A DNA stretch of 64,000 bases from assembly GCA_024102815.1 (NCBI GenBank), contig JAGFJJ010000049.1:32789-96788 (forward strand). The letters are read 5' to 3'. Below the pieces are notes generated by a model. The model was not told where the DNA came from and did no database searches. It saw nothing but the letters and a program-made list of their open reading frames with translations. The DNA comes from Phycisphaerae bacterium. Its GTDB lineage: Bacteria; Planctomycetota; Phycisphaerae; UBA1845. This document shows positions 41,386-50,037 of this stretch, in pieces. Within the stretch, counting starts at the first letter, position 1. Every line of letters starts with the position of its first letter. Both the position numbers and the translations under genes were made by a program.

Positions 41386-41405
41386 ATTCCGGCGTTCGCC
41401 GGAAT
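41386..41405. repeat. WIPAFAGM-type palindromic repeat
   Basis: ATTCCGGCG (41386-41394) and CGCCGGAAT (41397-41405) form a perfect inverted repeat around TT, in the longer context TTCTGGATTCCGGCGTTCGC. In one frame it reads WIPAFAGM, the translated mark of a small dispersed repeat found in many proteobacterial genomes. It lies in the 287-bp gap between the Kazal lipoprotein and tryptophan dioxygenase genes. Confidence 0.55.
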
Positions 41406-41483
41406 GGCGAACTGCGCATTGCAGACAATTACAGGTGGGGTGGCGGGAACAGCCCGCGCTACCAGGAAGGTTCCACGCCGGCG

Positions 41484-42266
41484 CTACAGCCGATGCCGTA
41501 TTGCCCAAAGATCGGGGAAGACCGGCTGAAAGAGGGATTGCTTGAGGAACTCCACGCCCAGCGAGCCGCCCGTGCCGCGCTTGCGGCCGATGGTCCGCTC
41601 CACCAGCTTGACGTGCCGGTAGCGCCATTCCTGGAACCCTTCGTCGAAATCGGTCATCAGCTCGAAGAGGATCGCCAGATCGGGGCGCGTCTTGTACAGG
41701 CCCAGCACGGACTCCTGCACGTCGGCGTCGGACATCGTCTCCCACGTGGCCTCTTTCTCGCGAAGCCGCGGGGGAATCGTTACGCCCTGCTGCTCAAGAA
41801 AGTCATAGAAATGGTCCGCCACGCTGCGTTCCTGCAGGCGACGGACCATGGCCGCATACTGCGGATTATCCGCATCGAAATACTTGAGCATGTCCGCCCG
41901 CTTGTAGCCGAGCAGGAACTCCAGTTCGCGGAACTGGGCGGACTGGAAGCCCGAGGCCGTGTCCAGCCGGTTGCGGAAGCTCGTGAAGGACATCGGCGTC
42001 ATCGTCTCCAGCACATCCACCTGCTGCACGAGCGTTTTCATCACCGTGCGGCAGCGCTGGAAAGTATGGATGGCAGCGTAGAGATCGCCGCCGGAAAAAT
42101 CACGATTCACCTTCTCGAACTCGTGCAGGAGCAGCTTGAACCAGAGTTCGTACGTCTGGTGGATGATGATGAAGAGCTGCTCGTCGTGCTCGGGCGGCTC
42201 GGAACGGGCGTGTTGAAGATTGAGGAGCTGGTCGAGCTCGAGATAGGTGCGATAGTTCAGGGACAT
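41484..42266 (-). CDS. kynA: Tryptophan 2,3-dioxygenase
   Basis: TDO opens the indole ring of tryptophan with O2 to give N-formylkynurenine. The 260-residue protein has YLELDQLLNLQHARSEPPEH, DEQLFIIIHQTYELWFKLLL, the substrate-site region FRNRLDTASGFQSAQFRELE, and the C-terminal FQEWRYRHVKLVERTIGRKRG followed by TGGS. The heme-ligand His lies in the WRYRHVKLVERTIG segment. The kynurenine monooxygenase gene is 40 bp upstream, so the two form an operon. Confidence 0.95.
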   Translation of the reverse strand: MSLNYRTYLELDQLLNLQHARSEPPEHDEQLFIIIHQTYELWFKLLLHEFEKVNRDFSGGDLYAAIHTFQRCRTVMKTLVQQVDVLETMTPMSFTSFRNRLDTASGFQSAQFRELEFLLGYKRADMLKYFDADNPQYAAMVRRLQERSVADHFYDFLEQQGVTIPPRLREKEATWETMSDADVQESVLGLYKTRPDLAILFELMTDFDEGFQEWRYRHVKLVERTIGRKRGTGGSLGVEFLKQSLFQPVFPDLWAIRHRL

Positions 42267-42306
42267 GGCCGGGCCTCACAGGAGAACGTGCAGGCGGCGC
42301 CCGCGA

Positions 42307-43638
42307 TCACCAGATGCCAAGCAATATCGACACGAGGAGCAGCAAGACTGCACCCGCGACAATTCCGATCGTACGATTCTGCTGCTGCGCCCGAAGAACG
42401 GCCTCCGCATAGGGAATCCGGGAGTGCGAAACCATGTTGTACAGGGGAACGTACCATCCCGGCAGAAGCCTGTGAAGCGCCTTCTCGGCCTTCTTCTTCA
42501 GCAGGAACCAGTGCGACCCGGTCTTGTCGCGCATCTCGACGAAGTTTTCGATGGCCAGATCGGCCAGTGTATCGGCGTGCACCTTGCGCAGCCGGTAGAA
42601 GGTCTCGAAGGCGCGGCGAAGATCGGGCTTGAAGCGTGTGATGCAATCGTCCAAAACGATCACATCCTCGAAGGCGGCGTTGGCTCCCTGCCCGTAAAAC
42701 GGCACGACGGCGTGAGCCGCGTCGCCCAGCAGCACAACGCGGTCTTCCACGTGCCAGGGACCGCAGCGTACCGTCACCAGCGAACTCGTGGGGTTGTGAA
42801 AGTAGTCCTCCGCGAGCGTGGGCATGAGCGGCACGGTGTCGGGAAATTCGCGGTCGAAAAACCGGCGCAGATCATCCTCGTTGCGGATCGACGCGAAGCT
42901 GCTCTCGCCCTCGAACGGCCAGAAGAGGGTGCAGGTGAACGAGCCGTCGTGGTTGGGCAGGGCGATCATCATGAATGACTTCCGCGGCCAGATGTGCAGG
43001 GCGTTCTTCTCCATCAGGTGAGATCCGCCCGGTCCGGGAGGAATGGTCAACTCCTTGTAGCCGTGAGTCAGATAGCTCTGGCTGAAGTCGAAGCGGTCCA
43101 GCTTCTGCATCGAGCGGCGTACGGCCGAGAATGCTCCATCCGCACTGACGATCACACGATCGGCAACCGTCGTCTCCTCGCCCGAAGGCGCGTGCTGAAA
43201 GGTGGCCGTGCCGTGGTCGCCATCCACACCGGTGCACTTCTGATCGAAGTGCAGGGTGACGCCGTTCTGTCGCCCGGCCGCCGCCAGCAGGGCAACGTTC
43301 AGCGCCCCCCGTGATACGGAGTGAATGACATGCGTTTCTTCCGTGCCATAGGGCTGGTAGGTGAGCTCGCCCGACCGGGCGTGGATCATGCGCCCGCGCA
43401 TGGGCACGGCGATATCGAGAATTTCCCCGGCAAGACCGACTTTTTCCAGTGCCGCGAGTCCGCGGTGAGAGATGGCCAGATTGATCGACCGCCCGCCGCC
43501 GAGTGCGCTCTCGCGGGGGTCATCGCGCAGCTCATAGACGTCGACCGAATGCCCCGCACGCCCGAGGTACACCGCGGTGAGCGCCCCCGCCAGACCTCCG
43601 CCGACGATCAAGAAACGCTGTCGATCCGATCCGCTCAT
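42307..43638 (-). CDS. kmo: Kynurenine 3-monooxygenase
   Basis: KMO hydroxylates kynurenine using FAD and NADPH. The 443-residue protein starts with the FAD fold FLIVGGGLAGALTAVYLGRAG, followed by GGGRSINLAISHRGL, RMIHARSGELTYQPYG and the second FAD motif VVLLGDAAHAVVPFYGQGAN. It ends in a membrane segment (GIVAGAVLLLLVSILLGI), as in mitochondrial KMO. With TDO downstream it forms the upper kynurenine pathway; a formamidase and kynureninase are not in the window. Confidence 0.95.
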   Translation of the reverse strand: MSGSDRQRFLIVGGGLAGALTAVYLGRAGHSVDVYELRDDPRESALGGGRSINLAISHRGLAALEKVGLAGEILDIAVPMRGRMIHARSGELTYQPYGTEETHVIHSVSRGALNVALLAAAGRQNGVTLHFDQKCTGVDGDHGTATFQHAPSGEETTVADRVIVSADGAFSAVRRSMQKLDRFDFSQSYLTHGYKELTIPPGPGGSHLMEKNALHIWPRKSFMMIALPNHDGSFTCTLFWPFEGESSFASIRNEDDLRRFFDREFPDTVPLMPTLAEDYFHNPTSSLVTVRCGPWHVEDRVVLLGDAAHAVVPFYGQGANAAFEDVIVLDDCITRFKPDLRRAFETFYRLRKVHADTLADLAIENFVEMRDKTGSHWFLLKKKAEKALHRLLPGWYVPLYNMVSHSRIPYAEAVLRAQQQNRTIGIVAGAVLLLLVSILLGIW

Positions 43639-43742
43639 GGATCATCGGCCCTGCGTGACATGCGCCGTTCGATCGAGCTTCCCCGGAATTCGGGCGGGTC
43701 CCAAGTCGCGCGGGGCCCGGACAGAAGGCCCACCACGCGTCC

Positions 43743-44363
43743 CTATGCCGTAAGGGCGGGAATCTTCCCGGACTTCTCGAGCAGCTCCACGAGCTTCACA
43801 GCAGCCTCCTGGGGTGAACACGCGGCGGCATCGAGCGTCAGCTCCGGCTTGAGCGGAGGCTCGTAGGGATCATCCACGCCGGTGAAGCCCTTGATCTCCC
43901 CCGCGCGAGCCTTCTTGTACAGCCCCTTGGGATCGCGCTGCTCGCAGACCTCGATCGGCGTAGCGCAATGGACCTCGTAGAAATTGCCCTCACCGATCGT
44001 CGCCCGGGCAGTGTCGCGGTCGGCCCGGTACGGGCTGATGAATGAGGTCATGGTAATGATTCCCGCGTCGACGAAGAGCTTGCCCACTTCGCCGATGCGG
44101 CGGATGTTCTCGGCGCGGTCCTCGGCGCTGAAGCCCAGGTTCTTATTCAACCCGTGGCGGATGTTGTCCCCGTCGAGCACGTAGCAGAGGTGACCTCGCT
44201 GCACGAGGGCGTGTTCCAGCGTATACGCAATGGTGCTCTTACCCGATCCGCTCAGCCCCGTGAACCACAGCAGCACGCCCTTTTGCTTGAGCAGCTTCTC
44301 GCGTTCCTCGCGACTGACGTGCCCTTCGTGCCAGGTGATGTTCGTTGCCTTGATTTTCGTCAC
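43743..44363 (-). CDS. cysC: Adenylylsulfate (APS) kinase
   Basis: CysC phosphorylates APS to PAPS. The 206-residue protein has the P-loop [17 protein letters not shown], the substrate motif [45 protein letters not shown] and the C-terminal [22 protein letters not shown]. The start is GTG at 44363 ([14 protein letters not shown]), 17 residues upstream of the conserved block, with a GGGGGGAGGG stretch before it. A longer reading to 44489 is not used. No cysN/D genes are adjacent. Confidence 0.95.
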   Translation of the reverse strand: MTKIKATNITWHEGHVSREEREKLLKQKGVLLWFTGLSGSGKSTIAYTLEHALVQRGHLCYVLDGDNIRHGLNKNLGFSAEDRAENIRRIGEVGKLFVDAGIITMTSFISPYRADRDTARATIGEGNFYEVHCATPIEVCEQRDPKGLYKKARAGEIKGFTGVDDPYEPPLKPELTLDAAACSPQEAAVKLVELLEKSGKIPALTA

Positions 44364-44583
44364 GTATTCGCCCTCCCCCCGTTGGTTGGCCGCCGAGCGC
44401 TCCCCAGGTTTCCCAGCCTCGCTCCGCGTTTCATCTGCTTCCGGTTCAACGAAAGCCGGGAGTATAGGATTTCGGCGGCGCACCCGCAACGACCGCTCGC
44501 CCGGGCGGAACGCTCGTTCAGAACGGAGGGCAGGGAAGGCAACCCGCGATTCGGCAGGCCGGCAAGAGCGACGGATGGGCCGC

Positions 44584-45309
44584 CTAGCTCAGGGCCTGAA
44601 ATCGCGCTTCAACATCGGTCCAGTTCACTACGTTCCACCAGGCCTTGATGTAGTCGGCCCGGCGATTCTGATACTTCAGGTAGTAAGCGTGCTCCCACAC
44701 GTCGCACATCAGCAGCGGGATCGTGCCCGCGGGCATGAGGTCCTGTTGATTCATCATGGTGAGCACGACGAGGCGGCGAAGCGCATAGTGGTAGGCCAGT
44801 ACACCCCAACCGTTGCCTTCCACGGAACCGGCCGCCGCCGTGAAATGCGCCTGGAACTTGTCGAAGCCGCCGAAGTCCTTCTTGATCTGCGAGGAGATCG
44901 CGCCGGAGGGCTGTCCGCCGCCGCCCTTGTCGGACGGGGCCATGTTGGTCCAGAAGACGCCGTGGTTGAAGAATCCGCCCCCGTGAAAAGCCAACAGGCG
45001 GGAGAGTTGCTGTATGTTCCCGAAGTCACCGCTGTCACGGGCCTCGGCCAGCTTGGTCAGGGCTGCGTTCAGGCCCCGGGCATACCCGGCGTAATGGATG
45101 TCGTGGTGGATGCGCATCGTCTGTTCGTCGATGTAAGGCTCGAGCGCATCGTAGGCGTAAGGCAACGGTGCAATCTCGTACTCTTTCGGTGCGTCGAACA
45201 GATCAGCGCCGCCGGCGCCGCCTCCCTGCGCCCGCGCCTCCATGCCCGAGAGCAACGACAACCCGCCCAATGCCGTCAGTCCACCCAGAAATTCCCTTCG
45301 CGAGTTCAT
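44584..45309 (-). CDS. sodA: Tat-exported Fe/Mn superoxide dismutase
   Basis: This enzyme removes superoxide. The 241-residue protein has a twin-arginine signal ([20 protein letters not shown]), then the Fe/Mn SOD domain with [49 protein letters not shown] and [19 protein letters not shown]. Metal ligands visible are His in MRIHHDIHY, His in FNHGVFW, and Asp and His in DVWEHAYY. Whether Fe or Mn is used cannot be decided by eye. Periplasmic export is inferred from the Tat signal. The ATG at 45309 is preferred to 45372. Confidence 0.93.
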   Translation of the reverse strand: MNSRREFLGGLTALGGLSLLSGMEARAQGGGAGGADLFDAPKEYEIAPLPYAYDALEPYIDEQTMRIHHDIHYAGYARGLNAALTKLAEARDSGDFGNIQQLSRLLAFHGGGFFNHGVFWTNMAPSDKGGGGQPSGAISSQIKKDFGGFDKFQAHFTAAAGSVEGNGWGVLAYHYALRRLVVLTMMNQQDLMPAGTIPLLMCDVWEHAYYLKYQNRRADYIKAWWNVVNWTDVEARFQALS

Positions 45310-45603
45310 GCGATTTTCTCCACTTTCGAGGGTTAATCCGGCCAAAGCGACCGCGCCAAGAAGCCGCTCCAACAGGGAGGAGTGTAGGCCGACGCGGCGG
45401 GAAGTCGAACACCAGGGAATGGCAGACCAAACGAGATGACGACTTTGTCAGGCGGAGCCCGGCCCGGACGTGCACGACACCCTGTCCCGGCGAAGAGCTC
45501 CCGCTGCGCGGCGGTTTCAGCGGCTACCGTCGCATCGCCCGAGCCACCGATTACCGATGCCGATGGCGGAAGGCTCCTGCGTTCATCGATGCCAGGATGG
45601 CCC

Positions 45604-46149
45604 TTACAGCGTCGTGTCTCGTGACGCGGCACGGCGGGAACGTGGGCCCGCCGAGCGACGACCAATACCTATGCTTGCTGCTGCGATGGTCGACAGTGCC
45701 ATAATGATGACACCCATCGTCGAGGTCGCCGGCACCGACTGATTCAGGCAGACGGCGCCGCCGATCTCCGCATCCTGCCCGTCAAAGGATGCCAGTCCGC
45801 TGAAGCACTGCGGCCCGCTGATCTGCTGCGGAACAGTCACGTCGAAGCCAACTTCGACGGGGATGGAGGCATCGAAGTAGGGTCCCCACTTCACTTTCTG
45901 GTTGAGCGAATCCCACGTTCCTCCGTCGCTGATCGAGCCGACCGTCCAACCGGCCGGCGGAGCGTCCTCCAGACCGGCCACACCGGTGCCCGGCGGCGCA
46001 TTCACAACTATGGTCACGGCGAACTGGCTTCCGGGGCCGACGTAGCCCGACAGATCGCGCACTGGCACCTGCCCCGACGCTTCTCCGGCGTACGGCAGAG
46101 CGGCAAGCAGAAACGGGATCGCGCAGGAAAGGAGAGGGAGCCGCTTCAC
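45604..46149 (-). CDS. PPAGW-domain surface protein with IPTL/PEP-CTERM-like C-terminus
   Basis: The protein has a signal peptide (KRLPLLSCAIPFLLAALPY), then one domain with GLEDAPPAGWTVGSIS, GTWDSLNQKVKWGPYFD and a QCFSGLASFDGQDAEIGG end. Its C-terminus, VPATSTMGVIIMALSTIAA followed by basic residues, resembles IPTL/PEP-CTERM sorting signals (motif, hydrophobic helix, Arg cluster). An exosortase is encoded in this window. The start is GTG at 46149; another GTG at 46182 is possible. The same domain occurs twice in the upstream protein. Confidence 0.78.
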   Translation of the reverse strand: MKRLPLLSCAIPFLLAALPYAGEASGQVPVRDLSGYVGPGSQFAVTIVVNAPPGTGVAGLEDAPPAGWTVGSISDGGTWDSLNQKVKWGPYFDASIPVEVGFDVTVPQQISGPQCFSGLASFDGQDAEIGGAVCLNQSVPATSTMGVIIMALSTIAAASIGIGRRSAGPRSRRAASRDTTL

Positions 46150-46230
46150 CCCGGCGCCAAGATCGCCCGTACACCGAACCACAATCTCCCCTCTGCCAAA
46201 GAGGAAACGAAGCGGCTCCCGTTGAGTCGT

Positions 46231-48705
46231 CTATCGTGCGTTGATCGGCTGATTCGCGCCGTCGAACGAAACCGTGCCGCGGAACTCCGCCGCCAGCCCG
46301 CTCCTGTTCGACCACGGAATCTGCCGGCTGGTTGTTGGCTCCACCACAAATGAAACGGTCCGGTCCGCCGAATCCATGAAGGGGCCCCACTTCACCTTGC
46401 GACGGCCTGCATCCCACTTCCCTTCGTCGCTGATCTGGCTCACGGCCCAGCCTGACGGCACGATGATTTCCAGCGCCATGCTCATGGCATTGTCCGGTGC
46501 CAACACATTGACACTCACGAGCGCCGAGGGACCCAGGACCCGTCGCGACCGCGCGCCTCGTTCACCGTCGGCAAGGATCTTGCCCGCCGATCCCACCCGG
46601 ATCGTCGCCGATCCGCCGTCACCGATCCGCAGCCCCGGGCTGTTGTCACAGCAGCCCCCGATCCCCGCGGCGCAGGCCGCCGGGAACCAGTTCTCTTCGG
46701 CGTCATCCCAGCAGTAGCACTCGCCGCTACGCCAGATGAACGCCGCCCGCGTCACGCCCGAGAGATCGTCATGACAACCGGTCAGCCAGGCACAGGCGTA
46801 CCCGATCAGCTCACACAGGCTGATGCGGTAATCCCGGCAAGCGCCGTTCGTACACGTCGTGCAAACTCCGGCATTGCAGGAATCGCAGTTCTCATGGGGG
46901 ACGTCGGCCGCCATGAGCGGGCACGCCGGCCCAAGGCACGCCTCTCCGCAGATTTCCTGATTCGCTCCATCCAGCGACACTGCCCCCGTGAAGCAATGCG
47001 GACCCACCGTGTCGTTCGGCGGCGTCGCCATGTAGGAAACCGCCTGCGGAATGCTCGGCGCGAAGAACGGCCCCCACTTCACCTTGCCGTTGGCCGCGTC
47101 GAAGAATCCACCGTTGCTGATGTTGCTCACCACCCAACCCGCGGGCGGGGCGTCCTCCAGTGCCACCGCTACGACACCAGCCGGAAGCGTCAATGCAATC
47201 TGCACGCCGACCGGAATCCCCGGGTGATAAACGGCCGCCGCATTCGCCAGCCTTCGGGTTGCAGCGCAGTTTGGAACGCACGGTCCCGGATGCGCGATCG
47301 AAACGCCTGCGGCGTCCGCTTCGCAGTCATTGCCGTAGGTCACGCCGTCGCATCCGCAGACCGGCATCCACACGTCCGGGCACGCCTGCGGAATCTCCGT
47401 GCAGAATCCCTGTACGCTCGGGTCGTTGCAGGCACCCGGTGGGAACTTGCAGAATTCGCCGCCATCGCAAGGTGGCAATGGCGTCAGTCCACCGCAGGGC
47501 CGCCGGCACTCGCCCGGATGCGCAATGGAAACGCCCGCGCAAATCGCCTCGCACTCGTTGCTATAGGTTACGCCGTCACAGCCGCAGACCGGATCGTACA
47601 CCGCCAGACAATTGCAGTTTGGACCGCCCAGCGGGAGACACATGCCCTCGATATCCCCCTGCCCGCACGTGCCGATCGGATAGAAGCAGAACTGGCCGTT
47701 CGGGCAGGGAACACCCCCGATCCCGCCGCAGACATTCGACGCCAGCGGCTCTCCGACCACATGGATCGCTGTGTCGTAGCACACCAGCATCTGCTGGGAG
47801 ACGACCGCATCAATCGTGGGAAAAATCTCACCACCCCAAATCTGTCCGCTGTCGAAGGACGCAACCGGTTCATCCCCAATTTCCAGCTCTAGCTGCAGGC
47901 GCTGCAAGTGTGCCGCATCGCCCACCATCCGCTCGTAGAACCCGAATCCGTGGATGGGCAGAAGTTCCGAAGCGCTCGAGCTCATTTGCACCTGCCAGCG
48001 AATGTTCACCACGGCGTGCAGATCGGAAAAGTCGGCGATACGCAGCGGAACCGAGGCGAACGAGCCGACCACGGGAAGCTCCGGCCCGAGCAGGCAATCG
48101 CACGGGTCAAAGCAACCCCTCTGGAGCGTGCTTCCCGGAACAAGACGATAGGGCCGGAGCTGAGACGCCGGCACGGGCAACGCGTCGATGCGGATCGCCC
48201 GATCCAGGCAGTACATACCGTTGATCGAAACCGCGATGTTGATTCGTGTGCTATCCCCCACGGGAACCCAACCGCTGTCGTAGTGCTCGACGGGATCGTC
48301 ATTGATCTTCAAATCCAGCTCCATGCGTTGCTGCACGAGCGTAATGGGACCAGGGGAACCGATCATGTAGACGCCGCGGCCCGTAACCCGCAGCAGCGTT
48401 CCGTCCGGGCGATAGGCCAGCCAGTTGACATCGTCCACGTGGTACCGGTGAAGCACGCCATCGAAACCCTGATAGGTCACGCGCATCGTGCCCAGCAGCC
48501 CCTGCTCGATCCACAATGGACAGAGGCAGGGCGGAAAACACCCTTCCTGATAGGTGCTGCCCGCCTCCAGGCGGTAGATGACACCGTCGTTTGCCCCGAT
48601 CGGGTCGGCCCACGCCGAAAGCGTAATACCCCCACAAAACATCAACAACGCGCAGATCGTCGTCCCGCGCCAAGCTCCCCCCTGCTTCGCTACCTCCCGC
48701 CACAT
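46231..48705 (-). CDS. Large surface protein with duplicated N-domain, Kazal and PPAGW domains
   Basis: The 824-residue protein has a signal peptide (near GTTICALLMFCGGITLSAWA). Two related N-terminal units follow (YRLEAGSTYQEGCFPPCLC and YRLVPGSTLQRGCFDPCDC), then two Kazal motifs (YDPVCGCDGVTYSNEC, WMPVCGCDGVTYGNDC), and two PPAGW-type domains (LEDAPPAGWVVSNISNGG; VPSGWAVSQISDEG), the latter with KVKWGPFF/M. No CTERM-like tail is visible. The ATG at 48705 has a strong GGAGG site. The gene lies 82 bp upstream of the related short protein and is likely cotranscribed with it. Confidence 0.8.
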   Translation of the reverse strand: MWREVAKQGGAWRGTTICALLMFCGGITLSAWADPIGANDGVIYRLEAGSTYQEGCFPPCLCPLWIEQGLLGTMRVTYQGFDGVLHRYHVDDVNWLAYRPDGTLLRVTGRGVYMIGSPGPITLVQQRMELDLKINDDPVEHYDSGWVPVGDSTRINIAVSINGMYCLDRAIRIDALPVPASQLRPYRLVPGSTLQRGCFDPCDCLLGPELPVVGSFASVPLRIADFSDLHAVVNIRWQVQMSSSASELLPIHGFGFYERMVGDAAHLQRLQLELEIGDEPVASFDSGQIWGGEIFPTIDAVVSQQMLVCYDTAIHVVGEPLASNVCGGIGGVPCPNGQFCFYPIGTCGQGDIEGMCLPLGGPNCNCLAVYDPVCGCDGVTYSNECEAICAGVSIAHPGECRRPCGGLTPLPPCDGGEFCKFPPGACNDPSVQGFCTEIPQACPDVWMPVCGCDGVTYGNDCEADAAGVSIAHPGPCVPNCAATRRLANAAAVYHPGIPVGVQIALTLPAGVVAVALEDAPPAGWVVSNISNGGFFDAANGKVKWGPFFAPSIPQAVSYMATPPNDTVGPHCFTGAVSLDGANQEICGEACLGPACPLMAADVPHENCDSCNAGVCTTCTNGACRDYRISLCELIGYACAWLTGCHDDLSGVTRAAFIWRSGECYCWDDAEENWFPAACAAGIGGCCDNSPGLRIGDGGSATIRVGSAGKILADGERGARSRRVLGPSALVSVNVLAPDNAMSMALEIIVPSGWAVSQISDEGKWDAGRRKVKWGPFMDSADRTVSFVVEPTTSRQIPWSNRSGLAAEFRGTVSFDGANQPINAR

Positions 48706-48887
48706 GATGTCGCCTCCGTTTAGAAGTAACGGAATCTGCACGAAGTGTGCGTCAGAATGTAACGCGCCCCAGGCGTCCGGTCAAACCAAAACCGGGCCGC
48801 GCGCGTCGTCAGGACTCTCCAAGCCGTGCTGAATTCCTCTGTGGAGCACGGGCTGAGAATTGGTTAAGCAACTGCCAGGATCGTCGG

Positions 48888-49991
48888 TTACGTCCGCACG
48901 CGGTCGATCAGCACCATCGCCAGTGTGGCAAAGATGAAGATGGGAATCCAGGAAGGCAATGCCGACGCCTCCGCCGTGCGCACGCTCTGCGCCACGAACA
49001 TCGATGCGTAACACATGCCGCATACCACCAGGCATTTCGTCGTGTCGGTCAATACGCTGGCCGGCGAGCGATCCAGGAAAAACGGCAGTCCCAGCAGCAG
49101 CAGCACCATCCCCACGATCGGCGCCGTCACGCGCGCGTGCCGCGTCTGCACCGCCAGATCCCGCTCCGCAAGCCCGGACTCCTGCAAGCGCTTCAACTGC
49201 CCCAGGCTCAAATAACGGATCCACCCTTCCGATTGTCGCAATTCGATCTCCACCGGACTCAGATCACTTTCATAATATGAAACCGGCTCGATGAACCGCT
49301 CTCCCGTCGGACCCAGTCCGGCCGCGGCATGCTCCGTACGCGTCCGCTGAATGCCCCGCTCCAGCACCCACCGCCCCACCCGACGCTGTGGCGTCGGCGG
49401 CTCCCACGTGGCCCGGTCCGCCTCGATGGTCTGGGCAATGTTCCCCTCCGGCGTTCGACGCAGCACGAGCAGTTGACGAAGGTCCTGTGTCCGCGGGTAG
49501 AACCGACCGGCCGAAACCAGCGCACCATTTCGGTCGGGCAGAAAGTACACGCCGTAGGCCCGGGTCCCATCCACGTCGTCGTGGTCGCGGGCCAGCAGGT
49601 GCGCCACGCGCGGCGTGAGCACTTCCGTATCGAGAATGAGCAGAGCCGTGGTCGCCAGGCCGAATCCCAGGATCGGCGCCGCCACCCGGTACAGACTCAC
49701 CCCCGACGCCAGCATCGCCGTCAGCTCATTCTGCCGCCGCATGCGCGCGATCGTCGCCATGCACGCGAACAGCGCAATCACCCCGGAAAGCTGCGCAAAA
49801 TAAACGAAGACGTGGGGTCCGTAATAGCTCGCCATATTCAGCATGGTCACCCCGATCGGGCGCCGCTGCTCCGTGAACTCGTCCATGTTCACAAACAGGT
49901 CGAGCACCACGTACAGGCTGATCATCACCCCCAGGGCGATCAGGTAGTTGATCAGAAGCGAACGGAGAATGTAGCGATCGAGAATCGTCAC
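48888..49991 (-). CDS. LptF/LptG family permease (first copy)
   Basis: LptF and LptG form the inner-membrane part of the LPS exporter. The 367-residue protein starts MTILDRYILRSLLINYLIAL, typical of the family, with six transmembrane segments, three on each side of a periplasmic beta-jellyroll (about residues 130-265). Charged residues in MATIARMRRQNELTAMLASG match the coupling-helix region. It lies 46 bp downstream of a second LptF/G-like gene, so both subunits are encoded. The family position (F versus G) is not resolved by eye. Confidence 0.9.
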   Translation of the reverse strand: MTILDRYILRSLLINYLIALGVMISLYVVLDLFVNMDEFTEQRRPIGVTMLNMASYYGPHVFVYFAQLSGVIALFACMATIARMRRQNELTAMLASGVSLYRVAAPILGFGLATTALLILDTEVLTPRVAHLLARDHDDVDGTRAYGVYFLPDRNGALVSAGRFYPRTQDLRQLLVLRRTPEGNIAQTIEADRATWEPPTPQRRVGRWVLERGIQRTRTEHAAAGLGPTGERFIEPVSYYESDLSPVEIELRQSEGWIRYLSLGQLKRLQESGLAERDLAVQTRHARVTAPIVGMVLLLLGLPFFLDRSPASVLTDTTKCLVVCGMCYASMFVAQSVRTAEASALPSWIPIFIFATLAMVLIDRVRT

Positions 49992-50037
49992 CGCTGCCGG
50001 TTCCAGGGACGCGACGCCGCGCCACCGCCTTTCCTCG

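Noticed and set aside
46771..48224. Plus-strand frames opposite the Kazal/PPAGW protein
   Set aside because: Shadows of a minus-strand gene with signal peptide, good ribosome binding site and repeated domains.
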